This document shows, piece by piece, positions 53,303 through 62,853 of a stretch of DNA of 64,000 nucleotides. The notes under the pieces were generated by a model. That model worked only from the letters and a program-made list of their open reading frames with translations, made no database searches and was not told the DNA's origin. Position numbers and translations under genes: made by a program. Origin of the DNA: Solirubrobacterales bacterium (lineage in GTDB: Bacteria; Actinomycetota; Thermoleophilia; Solirubrobacterales; Solirubrobacteraceae); NCBI GenBank assembly GCA_013815355.1, contig JACDGG010000001.1:1-64000 (forward strand), read 5' to 3'. Every line of letters begins with the position of its first letter. Position 1 is the first letter of the stretch.

Positions 53303-54772
53303 ATGTCGCGTGCCTACCGCGTACCGAGGCTCCAGATCTGCCTGCTGGTTATCAGCGTGATGCTGTGGAGCGCAACCGTCGCATTTGCCGCCGGATCAGC
53401 TTCGGGCAGAGCTCACGTCTCCGCTCGCTCGCACGCGAAGTGCGTGGCGCCAGCGCACCGACGTGGTCACGGCGCGAACGCCAAGGCGTGCGCCAACAGA
53501 AGCGCTAGGCACAACGCGATCAAGCGGGCGGCGCTGCGGCGCCGGACGGCCACGAGCCCATCCGGCGCGCCGAGCTCCTCGCCAGGTGTGCAGACATCGG
53601 TGACGTCAGGCTCCCCTCTCGCCCTGTCCGGCCCCGGCTCAGAAGTCGGTTCTCGCGGCGCACGAGGCCTGGACGGACCGCCCGTGGTGGTGCCGCCGGT
53701 CGAAAAACCGCCCATCGAAAAACCAGTGCCCCCGGTTGAAGAAGTTGTTCCGCCCGTCGAAAAACCGATTCCCCCGGTCGAAGAAGTGATTCCCCCGGTT
53801 GAAGAAGTGGTGCCGCCGATCGAAATCGCCGCGCCGTTTCATTTCTTCGCCGCGGCGAGCTTCTGGAATCAGCCGCTGCCGGCGAGCGCGCCGCTCGATC
53901 CGATGTCGGCCGCGGTGATGGGTGCTTTCAACAGGCTGATCGCCAACGAGTCACCCAAAAACGAATTGAACATCAACACGACGGCGTGGTCTGTTCCGAT
54001 CTACACTGTCCCCGCTGGCCAGCCGACCGTCAAGGTTCTCGTCAATAAACCGAACTCATCGGGATATGCCATTCAGGCGGCGTGGGCCTCGGTGCCGCTG
54101 CCGCCGGGCGCCCAGCCCGCGAAAGGCACCGACAAAACCCTTACGGTGTGGCAGCCGAGCACCGACAAGCTCTGGGAATTCTGGAACTTCGAAACCACGG
54201 CCAACGGACCGGTCGCGAAGTGGGGCGGGGCGATGGAAAAGGTCTCCGCGTCCCCCGGCTACTACAGCTCGTTGTCGTGGCCCGGCTCAAAGCCTCAGTG
54301 GGGCTCAAGCGCCTCCTCGCTGGCGATTGTCGGCGGGCTGATCACGCTCGAAGACCTCGAACGAGGCTCGATCGACCATGCGCTGGCAATCGCCATCCCC
54401 AATCCGCGCGCTGGGGTCTTCGCATCGCCGGCGCAGCGCACCGACGGGTCCTCTCTGGAACCCACCTCGCTGCCCGAGGGGGCGCACATGCGTCTTGACC
54501 CCAACCTCGACCTCTCAACGCTGCACCTCCCGCACCTGGTCCAGATGATGGCCGAAGCGGCACAGCGCTACGGGATCGTCGTGAGGGATCGTTCGGCGAA
54601 CGTGACCTTCTACGCCCAGGACCCGACGCCGACCGGAACCAATCCCTACCTCGGTGCGCACGGGTACTACGAAGGGCATTGCCAGTGCAAACTGCTCACG
54701 TCCTTCCCCTGGAGCCATCTCCAGCTGCTGAAAATGGAACTGCACAGCATGGAAGCGCACGTGGGAGGCTGA
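53303..54772 (+). CDS. Secreted protein with PPVE(E/K)-repeat linker and C-terminal domain of unknown function
   Basis: Signal peptide MSRAYRVPRLQICLLVISVMLWSATVAFAAG; PPVVVPPVEKPPIEKPVPPVEEVVPPVEKPIPPVEEVIPPVEEVVPPIE; globular FFAAASFWNQPLP... domain. Confidence 0.75.
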   Translation: MSRAYRVPRLQICLLVISVMLWSATVAFAAGSASGRAHVSARSHAKCVAPAHRRGHGANAKACANRSARHNAIKRAALRRRTATSPSGAPSSSPGVQTSVTSGSPLALSGPGSEVGSRGARGLDGPPVVVPPVEKPPIEKPVPPVEEVVPPVEKPIPPVEEVIPPVEEVVPPIEIAAPFHFFAAASFWNQPLPASAPLDPMSAAVMGAFNRLIANESPKNELNINTTAWSVPIYTVPAGQPTVKVLVNKPNSSGYAIQAAWASVPLPPGAQPAKGTDKTLTVWQPSTDKLWEFWNFETTANGPVAKWGGAMEKVSASPGYYSSLSWPGSKPQWGSSASSLAIVGGLITLEDLERGSIDHALAIAIPNPRAGVFASPAQRTDGSSLEPTSLPEGAHMRLDPNLDLSTLHLPHLVQMMAEAAQRYGIVVRDRSANVTFYAQDPTPTGTNPYLGAHGYYEGHCQCKLLTSFPWSHLQLLKMELHSMEAHVGG

Positions 54773-54825
54773 CAGACCATGACACGGTCGTGCAGCGGGG
54801 TCGAAGCCTGTAGATTCAGTACAAG

Positions 54826-56010
54826 GTGTCGACTCTGAAGTCCAGCTCGCAGGCCGAACGACAGCTCATTCTGCTCAGCGCCGGGACTGAGGCTCGCCGC
54901 GAATTGATGCGCGAGCACGCCCGGCGCTTGATGCTGGACGTGGAATGGTCGCGGCTGACCGAGACGCTGCGCTGGCGCAAGCTGCTGCCGGTCCTCGGGC
55001 CGCGTATCCAGGAGCTGGCGCAGGGGTCCGCGAGCAGCGAGTTCCTCGCCGCGGTTGAGCAGGCGCTTGAAGCGGGACGTCGGCAGGGATCGTTCCTGCA
55101 GCTGGTCTGTCAGCGTGTGATGGCGATGCTGGACGGTGCCGGGATACGCTCGGCGCCGCTCAAGGGCCCGCAGCTGGGTGAGGCGATCTACGGCGATCCC
55201 GGGCGGCGGCTATCCGGCGATATCGATCTGCTCGTGGCACCCGAGCAGCTGACGGCGGCTGTTGAGGTCGTGCGTGCGCTCGGCTATCAGGCCCCCAGGG
55301 ACTATGTGCACGACCACGGTCTGCCGCTGCTGCACTTCGTGCTCGTCCATACGCGGGAGGAGCTTCCGCCCGTGGAGCTCCACTGGCGGGTTCACTGGTA
55401 TGAGCGCAGCTTTGCGCGCGAGCGACTGCTGCCGCCCGTCGGGCATCCCTCCGGGGACTGGCGTCCCGCTCCCGCCGATGAGCTCGTCGCGCTGCTGCTG
55501 TTCTACGCTCGCGACGGCTTTATCGACCTGCGCCTTGCCGCCGACCTGAGCGCATGGTGGGATGCATGCGGAGCTGGGGTGCGTGCCGGCGCGGTCGACG
55601 AGCTGCTCGATGTCTACCCCGAGCTTGCACGCGTGATCGTTGTCGCGCTCAACGTTGCCGAGAAGCTCGTCGGCCTGCCGGCGGCACAGATCATCAACGG
55701 CGCCCGCGCGCACGGCGCGCACGGCATGCGCGAGCACATCGCCGTGCGCCTGGCGAACCCCAACCCGCATACCAGCCCGTCCCAGCTCTATGCGGACATG
55801 GGCTTGATCGACGGGCTGCTGGCGCCGAGGGGGGGCTTTGGCGAATTCGTACGGCGCCAGCTGCTTCCGCCTTCGGCGGTGTTGGATGAGCAGGCCCGCA
55901 ACGGGGCAAAACAAAGGGCTCGCTCGCCGCTTGCGCGCTGCGCCGGGATGCTCACGCGCTACGGCTTGACGCTCGCTCGCCTGGCGCGCTCTCCCGAAGC
56001 GCTCTCCTAG
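54826..56010 (+). CDS. Nucleotidyltransferase family protein (NTP_transf_5-like)
   Basis: LKGPQLGEAIYGDPGRRLSGDIDLLVAPEQL; LPPVELHWRVHWYE. Confidence 0.8.
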   Translation: MSTLKSSSQAERQLILLSAGTEARRELMREHARRLMLDVEWSRLTETLRWRKLLPVLGPRIQELAQGSASSEFLAAVEQALEAGRRQGSFLQLVCQRVMAMLDGAGIRSAPLKGPQLGEAIYGDPGRRLSGDIDLLVAPEQLTAAVEVVRALGYQAPRDYVHDHGLPLLHFVLVHTREELPPVELHWRVHWYERSFARERLLPPVGHPSGDWRPAPADELVALLLFYARDGFIDLRLAADLSAWWDACGAGVRAGAVDELLDVYPELARVIVVALNVAEKLVGLPAAQIINGARAHGAHGMREHIAVRLANPNPHTSPSQLYADMGLIDGLLAPRGGFGEFVRRQLLPPSAVLDEQARNGAKQRARSPLARCAGMLTRYGLTLARLARSPEALS

Positions 56011-56012
56011 TA

Positions 56013-57317
56013 CTACTGGTAGGTAGCGGCAGCTCGCCGGCCCGCGCGGCTGAGCGCGCTCGAGCGCGCTCCTGGCTTGATGCTCGGAACGCTGAGCAGG
56101 GCGGCGATTATCAGCGCAGCTGCGTAGCAGGTGGGGCTGTCCAGCAGCGTGTTATCCGCGAGTGAGTTGACAAGGCACCCGACGATCACCAGGAGTGCAA
56201 GCGCCGTCGTGTTGGGTGCACGCCCATCCCACTGCCTTCTTCTGAGCAGGACGCGGCGGATCAGGATCGTGACTGCCCACAGCAGGATCGCCAAGCCAAC
56301 CACACCGCTCTCCACGAGGTAGCGAACGTATTCATTGTGGGGTGGCTCACCTGCATATTGATCGCCGGGGCTACCCGCTTCGGTCGTGGTCGTGCCGAGA
56401 CCCCGGCCGATGATTGGTGAGCCTTCCCAATCGGGCATCAGCAGTTTCCACTTGTGCACGCGCCAGGCCAGCGAGCTGCCGTTGGCGCCCGCGTTGATAG
56501 GGCTGTTCACACGGGCGATCCGCCGTGCCCCGAGCGGCGTCGCAAGGAAGATCGCGACGATCAGCCCCGCCATCAGCCAAGGCCCGCCTTTGCTGCGCAA
56601 CGGGCCGGGGCGCAGCGCTCCGAGCGCGATCAGCATCGCAATCAGCGCCGCGAGGCCATCGACGCTGTAGGTGGAGAGCAAGGCGGTGGTGAAAAGTGCA
56701 AAGAGCAGCACATCGATCGGGCGTCTGTCGCATTCGAAGTACAGCCACAGCGATACGCCGGCGCCGATCGCGAAGAACATCGCGGCGCTGTTGGGATGTG
56801 CGAACGTGCCGTTTGAGCGGATGTTGCCGGCGATGTCCATGCCCGTGTCGGTGGCGAGCTGATAGACGGCGATGACGGCCGCGACGAAGCCCACGAACTG
56901 CAGCATGCGTGCGGCGTTTGTAGGTGTGAGGGCCCCGCGCAGGTTGTAGACGATTACCGCCAGCGCGATCACAGATCCCTCGCGTACGCCCTCGCGAAGC
57001 GTCTCTGTTGAGGCGCCGCTCGTGCCGAGGGCGATTGCGGTCCATATGCACAGCCACAGCGAGGCGAGAATCGCCGGCAGCACGCCCCTGCCTCTACGCG
57101 CCAGCATCGCGACCGCGAGGAGTATGAACACGATCGCGATCACGCCCGAGAGGTTGAGCCTGCCGGAGTGGTGACTGCCGGGTGAAGAGCGGTTGTCGGT
57201 CAGGACACGGACGAGCAGGGCGATGGCGAGCAGCGCCACCCACGGGAGATCGCGACGATCAGCTGCACCGGCCCGTTCGCGCCAATGCGACCGCGCACGC
57301 GGGGATGAAGCGCTCAT
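56013..57317 (-). CDS. O-antigen ligase/polymerase-like membrane protein
   Basis: Multi-pass hydrophobic protein with FAHPNSAAMFFAIGAGVSLW, IIGRGLGTTTTEAGSPGDQYAGEPPHNEYVRYLVESGVVGLAILLW. Confidence 0.82.
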   Translation of the reverse strand: MSASSPRARSHWRERAGAADRRDLPWVALLAIALLVRVLTDNRSSPGSHHSGRLNLSGVIAIVFILLAVAMLARRGRGVLPAILASLWLCIWTAIALGTSGASTETLREGVREGSVIALAVIVYNLRGALTPTNAARMLQFVGFVAAVIAVYQLATDTGMDIAGNIRSNGTFAHPNSAAMFFAIGAGVSLWLYFECDRRPIDVLLFALFTTALLSTYSVDGLAALIAMLIALGALRPGPLRSKGGPWLMAGLIVAIFLATPLGARRIARVNSPINAGANGSSLAWRVHKWKLLMPDWEGSPIIGRGLGTTTTEAGSPGDQYAGEPPHNEYVRYLVESGVVGLAILLWAVTILIRRVLLRRRQWDGRAPNTTALALLVIVGCLVNSLADNTLLDSPTCYAAALIIAALLSVPSIKPGARSSALSRAGRRAAATYQ

Positions 57318-57510
57318 CGTGCACCCGGGGCGTTGATCGCCGAGCGTGCGGTCTGCGACACGAGCGGCCCAGAACGAACGAACGCCGCGCCGCATACCCT
57401 GGAACGTCGCAGCATAAGGATTGTTTTATGCTGCATTCTCAAAAGTTCTTGTGCATCGAGGCGGTTCTTATACGCCTGGAGAACTGCAGCGACCTGAGAG
57501 GATATACGAC

Positions 57511-59115
57511 GTGCAGCAGGATTCCGAAGCGCCCAGCCTCGAGAGGATCCTCGGCGTCATTCGCCGGCGCTTGCCCTGGATCGTGCTCAGTGTCGTGATC
57601 GTCGCGGGTGCCGCGTATGCCGTCTCCAAGCATCAGACCAAGAAGTACACGACGGGCTCCTCGCTGATTTTCAGCGAAAACTCGCTCAACCAACAGATCG
57701 CCGGGCTCTCTGGGGGTGCCAGCACCAACAGCGCGGGGCTGCTTGCCCAGCAGGCCAACAACCTCGCGCTCGTGCGAGGCGGCGATATCGCTGAAAAGAC
57801 CGCGCTTGCGATCGGCCGTGGGGTGACGCCGGGCAGGGTCTTCGGCAGCTTGAGCATCGGCTCACAGGGCGAAACCGGCATCGTCAGCATCTCCGCGACC
57901 ACGACCTCGCCGACGCTCTCGGCCGCGATCGCGAATACCTACGCCGATCAGTTCGTCAAAGAGCGCCAGCAGGCCGACCGTCTCTACTTCAAATCTGCGC
58001 TCGCGCTCGTGCACAAACAGCTCGCGGCGCTCTCGCCGCAGCAGCGGATTGGCCCGGACGGTCTCCAGCTCCAGAATCGTGCCCAAGCGCTGACGCTGCT
58101 GACGGGGCTGAGCCACGGTGACGTGCAGGTCGCCCAGCAGGCGTACGTGCCTTCGAGTCCCTCCTCGCCAAGGACCACGAGGAACACGGGGCTCGGCTTG
58201 TTCTTGGGTCTGTTGATCGGCGTCGCGCTCGCCTTCATCTTCGACCGGCTCGACCGCCGTGTGAAGGGGCCCGAGGACCTGGAGACGATCTATGGTCTGC
58301 CACTGCTCGGTGTGGTCCCCGAGAACGCCGCCCTGGCGCGCTCGGTGCGTGACAAGAAGGGCCGGCGGTCCGTGCTGCCGCCTGCCGAGGCCGAGGCGTT
58401 CAGCCTGATCGCCGCGCATCTGCGGTTCCTCGACGGCGGGCGCGAGCTGCGTACGATCGCGATCGGATCAGCTGATCCCGGCGATGGCAAGACCACGGTA
58501 GCCCGTCACCTCGCCGAGGCTATCGCGCGGCTCGGCTCGCGAGTGCTGCTGCTCGAGGTCGATCTGCGCAACCCGACGGTCGCGCGCCATCTGGACCTGC
58601 AGCCCGGCCCGGGTCTCAGCGATGTGCTCAGCAGCGGCGTTGCGATGAGCCCGGCGGTCCAGCACGTCCTGCTGGGTGACGCATCCGCCGACGGCGCACA
58701 TGCCCGGATGCTCGACGTGCTCGCCGCCGGGAGCTTTTTGCCACCCAACCCGGCCGAGCTGCTCGCGAGCCAGACGATGGAAGCGGTGCTTGAGCAGGCG
58801 AGGTCTGAGTACGACCTCGTCGTGATCGACACGCCCCCGCTGACCACCGTCTCCGATGCCTTCCCGCTGCTGACCAAGATCGACGGCGTCGTGATCGTTG
58901 GCTGGGTCGCGCGCAGCCGGCGTGACGCTGCCGAGCGACTGCACCAGGTGCTTGCCGGTAGCGCCGTGCCGCTACTGGGCGTGGTGGCCAACGGCGCGAA
59001 GTTGGGGCGCTCAAGCTCCTACACATACGCGAGCGAGGGCAAGCCCTCGCCCGCCGTCGGATCGGTCAACGGCGCTGCCCCGTCAGGGGATCTCGTGCCA
59101 ACCGCCAAAGCCTAG
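57511..59115 (+). CDS. Wzz-domain / BY-kinase-like polysaccharide chain-length protein
   Basis: LERILGVIRRRLPWIVLSVVIVAGAAYAV...; GSADPGDGKTTVARHLAEA; LLLEVDLRNPTVARHLDL; LVVIDTPPLTTVSDAFPLL; GTG at 57511. Confidence 0.87.
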   Translation: MQQDSEAPSLERILGVIRRRLPWIVLSVVIVAGAAYAVSKHQTKKYTTGSSLIFSENSLNQQIAGLSGGASTNSAGLLAQQANNLALVRGGDIAEKTALAIGRGVTPGRVFGSLSIGSQGETGIVSISATTTSPTLSAAIANTYADQFVKERQQADRLYFKSALALVHKQLAALSPQQRIGPDGLQLQNRAQALTLLTGLSHGDVQVAQQAYVPSSPSSPRTTRNTGLGLFLGLLIGVALAFIFDRLDRRVKGPEDLETIYGLPLLGVVPENAALARSVRDKKGRRSVLPPAEAEAFSLIAAHLRFLDGGRELRTIAIGSADPGDGKTTVARHLAEAIARLGSRVLLLEVDLRNPTVARHLDLQPGPGLSDVLSSGVAMSPAVQHVLLGDASADGAHARMLDVLAAGSFLPPNPAELLASQTMEAVLEQARSEYDLVVIDTPPLTTVSDAFPLLTKIDGVVIVGWVARSRRDAAERLHQVLAGSAVPLLGVVANGAKLGRSSSYTYASEGKPSPAVGSVNGAAPSGDLVPTAKA

Positions 59116-59125
59116 AGTCCTCCTC

Positions 59126-60616
59126 ATGGCCGGGTTCACAGGCGGCCGTCCCACGGTGGCCGCGTTGACCGTGATCTTGGCCGTGTCCTGTACGTGGGTG
59201 TGGGCGCGATCGACCTCGAGCGGAGGATCGCCAGCTGCACAGCTCCTCACGACGCCCACGTTGACGCTCGATACCCAGCGGCCCGGAAGCGTCTTCAGTC
59301 GTGGCGCCGTCGGCTTTTCGACAGAGGCGGGAGAACTCGCTCGCCGCCGGCTGAGCGGTGAGCGCCCGAGCCTCGTGCGACTGATGCGAATGCTGGGGCC
59401 ATCGGTGCTGCGCATCGGCGGCAACAGCGTGGATCGCTCATGGTGGACGAGCAAGGGCGAACCGGCTCCTGCGTGGGCCACGGCCACGATCACGCCGCGC
59501 GACCTGGCGATCCTTCACGGCCTCATTCGTGCCACGGGCTGGCGCGTTCTGCTCGGCGTAAACCTCGGCCACTTCGAACCGGCCCGCGCGGCCGATGAGG
59601 CTCGGGTTGCCCAGCAGCGGCTCGGCAGCGGCCTACTGGGGGTGGAGCTCGGCAACGAGCCTGACTACTACGCCCCGCAATACCGCCCGGCAGGCTACAA
59701 CGTTGCTGCCTATCTTCGCGACGCCGAAGCCTACGCCGGCGCCCTGAAAGCCCAGGCCCCGGACATCGCGATCCTCGGGCCGGCGAGCACCCAGACCTCC
59801 TCGCTGCTCAGCCAGCTCGGTGGTGCTGGACAGATGTTCTCCGAGCTCACGCAGCACTTCTACGCGAGCAGCACCTGTCCGGGCAAGCCGCCGGTCGTTG
59901 CGCCGAGCGTGAGCGGGCTGTTCTCAGCGGCCGAGCGCCAGCTGGAGGAACGTGTGCTCGCGATGCTCGCCGTCGCGGCCGCCGCAGCGGGCCGCCCGAC
60001 ACGAATCGGTGAGACCAACGACACCGCCTGCATGGCGAGCGCCGCGATCAGCCCGGTGTTCGCGAGCGCCCTGTGGGCCCTGGACTGGACGCTACGGGCT
60101 TCCAGCAGCGGCGTCAGCGGGGTGAGCTTCCACGGTAACCTCGGCGGCGTCTGCGGCGCGAACCCCGAGAGCCCGATCTGTGCCGCCGGTCCCGACGCCG
60201 CACTTCGCGGCGAGCTCAGCCCGCAGCCGGAGTACTCAGGTCTGCTCGCGGCGAGCCGACTGGAGGGCGGGCGCTTCGTGCCTACGAGCATCACCGCCTC
60301 CACGCCGCCGGCGAACCTCACGAGCTGGGCCACGCTTGCACATGACGGCACGCTCCGGGTCGCGCTTGAGAACCTCGCGACCGTGGGTGCGCCTCAGGCC
60401 GTGTTGATCCCGATGTTCGGATACACAGCAACCGAGGAACCGCTCGAGGCTCCTTCACCGACAGCGAGACAGGATGTTCTGCTGGCGGGAGCGCGTGTCA
60501 CGGGCAGAGGCTGGCGGTCAAAGCCCAAGCGCATCCGCCACCGGCGCACGCTCCGCGTCGAGATCCCCGCCGCGAGCGCGCTGATCCTCACCCTAAGACC
60601 GCTACACCGCTCCTGA
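59126..60616 (+). CDS. Secreted glycoside hydrolase, GH79-like
   Basis: SVLRIGGNSVDRSWW, VELGNEPDYY (candidate acid/base region), RIGETND (candidate nucleophile region); signal-like N-terminus. Confidence 0.7.
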   Translation: MAGFTGGRPTVAALTVILAVSCTWVWARSTSSGGSPAAQLLTTPTLTLDTQRPGSVFSRGAVGFSTEAGELARRRLSGERPSLVRLMRMLGPSVLRIGGNSVDRSWWTSKGEPAPAWATATITPRDLAILHGLIRATGWRVLLGVNLGHFEPARAADEARVAQQRLGSGLLGVELGNEPDYYAPQYRPAGYNVAAYLRDAEAYAGALKAQAPDIAILGPASTQTSSLLSQLGGAGQMFSELTQHFYASSTCPGKPPVVAPSVSGLFSAAERQLEERVLAMLAVAAAAAGRPTRIGETNDTACMASAAISPVFASALWALDWTLRASSSGVSGVSFHGNLGGVCGANPESPICAAGPDAALRGELSPQPEYSGLLAASRLEGGRFVPTSITASTPPANLTSWATLAHDGTLRVALENLATVGAPQAVLIPMFGYTATEEPLEAPSPTARQDVLLAGARVTGRGWRSKPKRIRHRRTLRVEIPAASALILTLRPLHRS

Positions 60617-60633
60617 GAGCCGCGGCTCCGAGC

Positions 60634-61176
60634 TCAGTGGTGGGCTCTACGCCGGGGCGCGAGGCCCGGGAGCCTGCGCCGCGTCGAGGGCTGGGCCGCC
60701 ACGGCGTCGGCAATCGCGCTGCGTAGCTCTACGCTGCCGCGACCGAGTTGGCGTCCGTTGCTCGTTCGGCGCGGCGTGAGCAGGATTGCGAGGTTCGTCT
60801 CGGTCGTGACGCAGCGAACGAGGCCCCGCTCGGCGAACCGGGTCGCGATGTCCTGTTGGTGGTTATCGACGTGCTCTCCGTGCTGAGCCTGACGCGGGAT
60901 CACAACGGGGGTGTGGCCCGCCTTCAGCGCGGTCATGATGCTCCCGACGCCGGCGTGGCAGACGACGCTGTCGGCCTGCGCCATCGCCGCGACCACATCC
61001 TCATAGGGCATGAACTCGATCCAGACCGTGTTCGGCATCTGCGGCCTGGCGGGGGTGCTCCCGTGTTGGATAAGGAACTCCCTGCCCCCACACGCCAACG
61101 GCTCGACGAGGTCGAGCGCTCTTGGGAATGCCTGCTGGTGGGTGCCGAGGCTAAGAAGGATCAAAGACGGTTCCAA
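60634..61176 (-). CDS. PssE/Alg13-like glycosyltransferase subunit (probable TTG start at 61176)
   Basis: EPSLILLSLGTHQQAFPRALDLVE, ADSVVCHAGVGSIMTALKAGHTPVVIPRQAQHGEHVDNHQQDIA. Confidence 0.75.
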   Translation of the reverse strand: MEPSLILLSLGTHQQAFPRALDLVEPLACGGREFLIQHGSTPARPQMPNTVWIEFMPYEDVVAAMAQADSVVCHAGVGSIMTALKAGHTPVVIPRQAQHGEHVDNHQQDIATRFAERGLVRCVTTETNLAILLTPRRTSNGRQLGRGSVELRSAIADAVAAQPSTRRRLPGLAPRRRAHH

Positions 61177-61639
61177 ATGCCTGCGCGCGCTTGAAGTAGC
61201 GGCGAAGGCCAGGCCACTGGACGATGAACGTGTTTGCAAAGGGGTAGACGAGCCGTCCCGTGAGCGACGGAGAGGTGATCCTGGCCATCGATTCGATGTA
61301 GACGACGTTGACGCCACGCAGGCGCGCCACGATCGCAAACGGCACCGACACCCCGGCTCCCGTGGTCACGATCGCCTGGATCTCACGGCGACGGACAATC
61401 CGCAGTGCCAGGCCGAAGTTGCGGATCAGGTTCCGCGGATTGCGATTGGTGGGGTGGTGTGCCCAGGTCGTCTTTTCTCCGGCCAGGCGCGGCATCACGT
61501 CGGTCGTGCAAAATGTCACCCAGTGGCGGCGCTCTTGCGGCCACAGATCGGCGAGCTGCAGCAGCTCGAGCAGGTGGCCGCCGTTGGAGGCCACGAGGAG
61601 GACCTCGCGAGGTTTAGCCTGCTGGACAGCGGATAGCAT
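61151..61639 (-). CDS. PssD/Alg14-like glycosyltransferase accessory subunit
   Basis: VLLVASNGGHLLELLQLADLW, IVTTGAGVSVPFAIVARLRGVNVVYIESMARI, FIVQWPGL. Confidence 0.82.
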   Translation of the reverse strand: MLSAVQQAKPREVLLVASNGGHLLELLQLADLWPQERRHWVTFCTTDVMPRLAGEKTTWAHHPTNRNPRNLIRNFGLALRIVRRREIQAIVTTGAGVSVPFAIVARLRGVNVVYIESMARITSPSLTGRLVYPFANTFIVQWPGLRRYFKRAQAFGTVFDPS

Positions 61640-61779
61640 GATTAAACAACGCAGGAACAGGCCCTAAGCTGTCACGGACATTCTGGAGAATGCTGCGGGC
61701 GTGCGAACACCTAAAGTCGCGCGGCTGCGGTCGCAGATCCGGATTCTGGCTGGGGAACGTGGCTGAAGGCCCTGGAATC

Positions 61780-62799
61780 ATGGTCAATCGCCGCACTATC
61801 CACCACTTCGGACCGGATCCGGAATACGTCGGCGGCATGGGGAGTGTGATTCGCGTGTTCACCGAGCACCAGATGGGTGGCGGGTCGGTTCGCTCCCATC
61901 CCACCTGGAGGCCCGTCGCGTGGCTGGGGAGCATCCCTCTGGCGCTCAGGGCAGCGCGGCACGTGCTCGTTGCGCGCAGACACGACGTCATCCATGTGCA
62001 CCTGGCCGAGGATGGCTCGTTCGTGCGTGAGGGCGCGATCGTGCTCCTTGCCCGGCTGCTCGGCCACGCCACCGTCGCGACGATTCACGGCGCCAACTTT
62101 CTTGAGTTCACAGAGCGCCACGCCCGTCTGGCGGGGTTCGTGTTGCGGCGCGCCGATGTCATCACATGCCTCGATCCGCAGGTGTGCAGCCTCGTGAAAG
62201 CGCTCGCGCCAGGAGTCCAGGTCGAGCTTCTGGCGAATCCCGTCTTGATGGACATGGACTCACCAAGCGCAGAGGAGACGGAGGAGGTCGTTCTGTTCGC
62301 GGGAGAGGTCGGCTTCAGGAAGGGGGCTGACATCCTCTGTCAGGCGTGGAATCTCGTGGCAGCAGCCCGCCCCGATGCGCGCTGCATCATCGTGGGTCCA
62401 GACGGCGACTTTGACGTCCCGCAGCTGGATCGGCTCGAGCGTCTGCCCGCGACGGATACAGCTGGGATGAGGACGCTGATGCGGGCGGCCCGCGTGGTGG
62501 TTCTGCCCTCCCGCGCCGAGGGCATGCCGATGGTGCTCACCGAGGCGATGGGCGCCGGGCGGCCCTTCGTGAGCACCCCTGTAGGTGGTATCCCCGATCT
62601 GGCACGAGAGGGCGGCGTGCTCGTCGCCGCAGGCGATGCAGCGGGACTGGCTCGCGCCCTGACCGACTTCCTCGCAGTTCCTGGGCTGGCGGGAGCGGTT
62701 GGCGAGCGCGCTCGGCGTTTCTGTCAGGAGACTCGCAGCATCGATGTGATCGACGAGCGGCTCGGGGTGCTCTATCAGGCCGCGATCGGCAGCTCCTAG
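61780..62799 (+). CDS. Glycosyltransferase family 4-like
   Basis: GGMGSVIRVFTEH, DVIHVHLAEDGSFVREG, VVLPSRAEGMPMVLTEAMGAGRPFVSTPVGGIPDLAREGGVLV. Confidence 0.88.
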   Translation: MVNRRTIHHFGPDPEYVGGMGSVIRVFTEHQMGGGSVRSHPTWRPVAWLGSIPLALRAARHVLVARRHDVIHVHLAEDGSFVREGAIVLLARLLGHATVATIHGANFLEFTERHARLAGFVLRRADVITCLDPQVCSLVKALAPGVQVELLANPVLMDMDSPSAEETEEVVLFAGEVGFRKGADILCQAWNLVAAARPDARCIIVGPDGDFDVPQLDRLERLPATDTAGMRTLMRAARVVVLPSRAEGMPMVLTEAMGAGRPFVSTPVGGIPDLAREGGVLVAAGDAAGLARALTDFLAVPGLAGAVGERARRFCQETRSIDVIDERLGVLYQAAIGSS

Positions 62800-62853
62800 C
62801 CGGGCCCGGCGCTGCGCAGCAAAGGGGCCATGAGCCTGTCCACGGGGGCGGCG

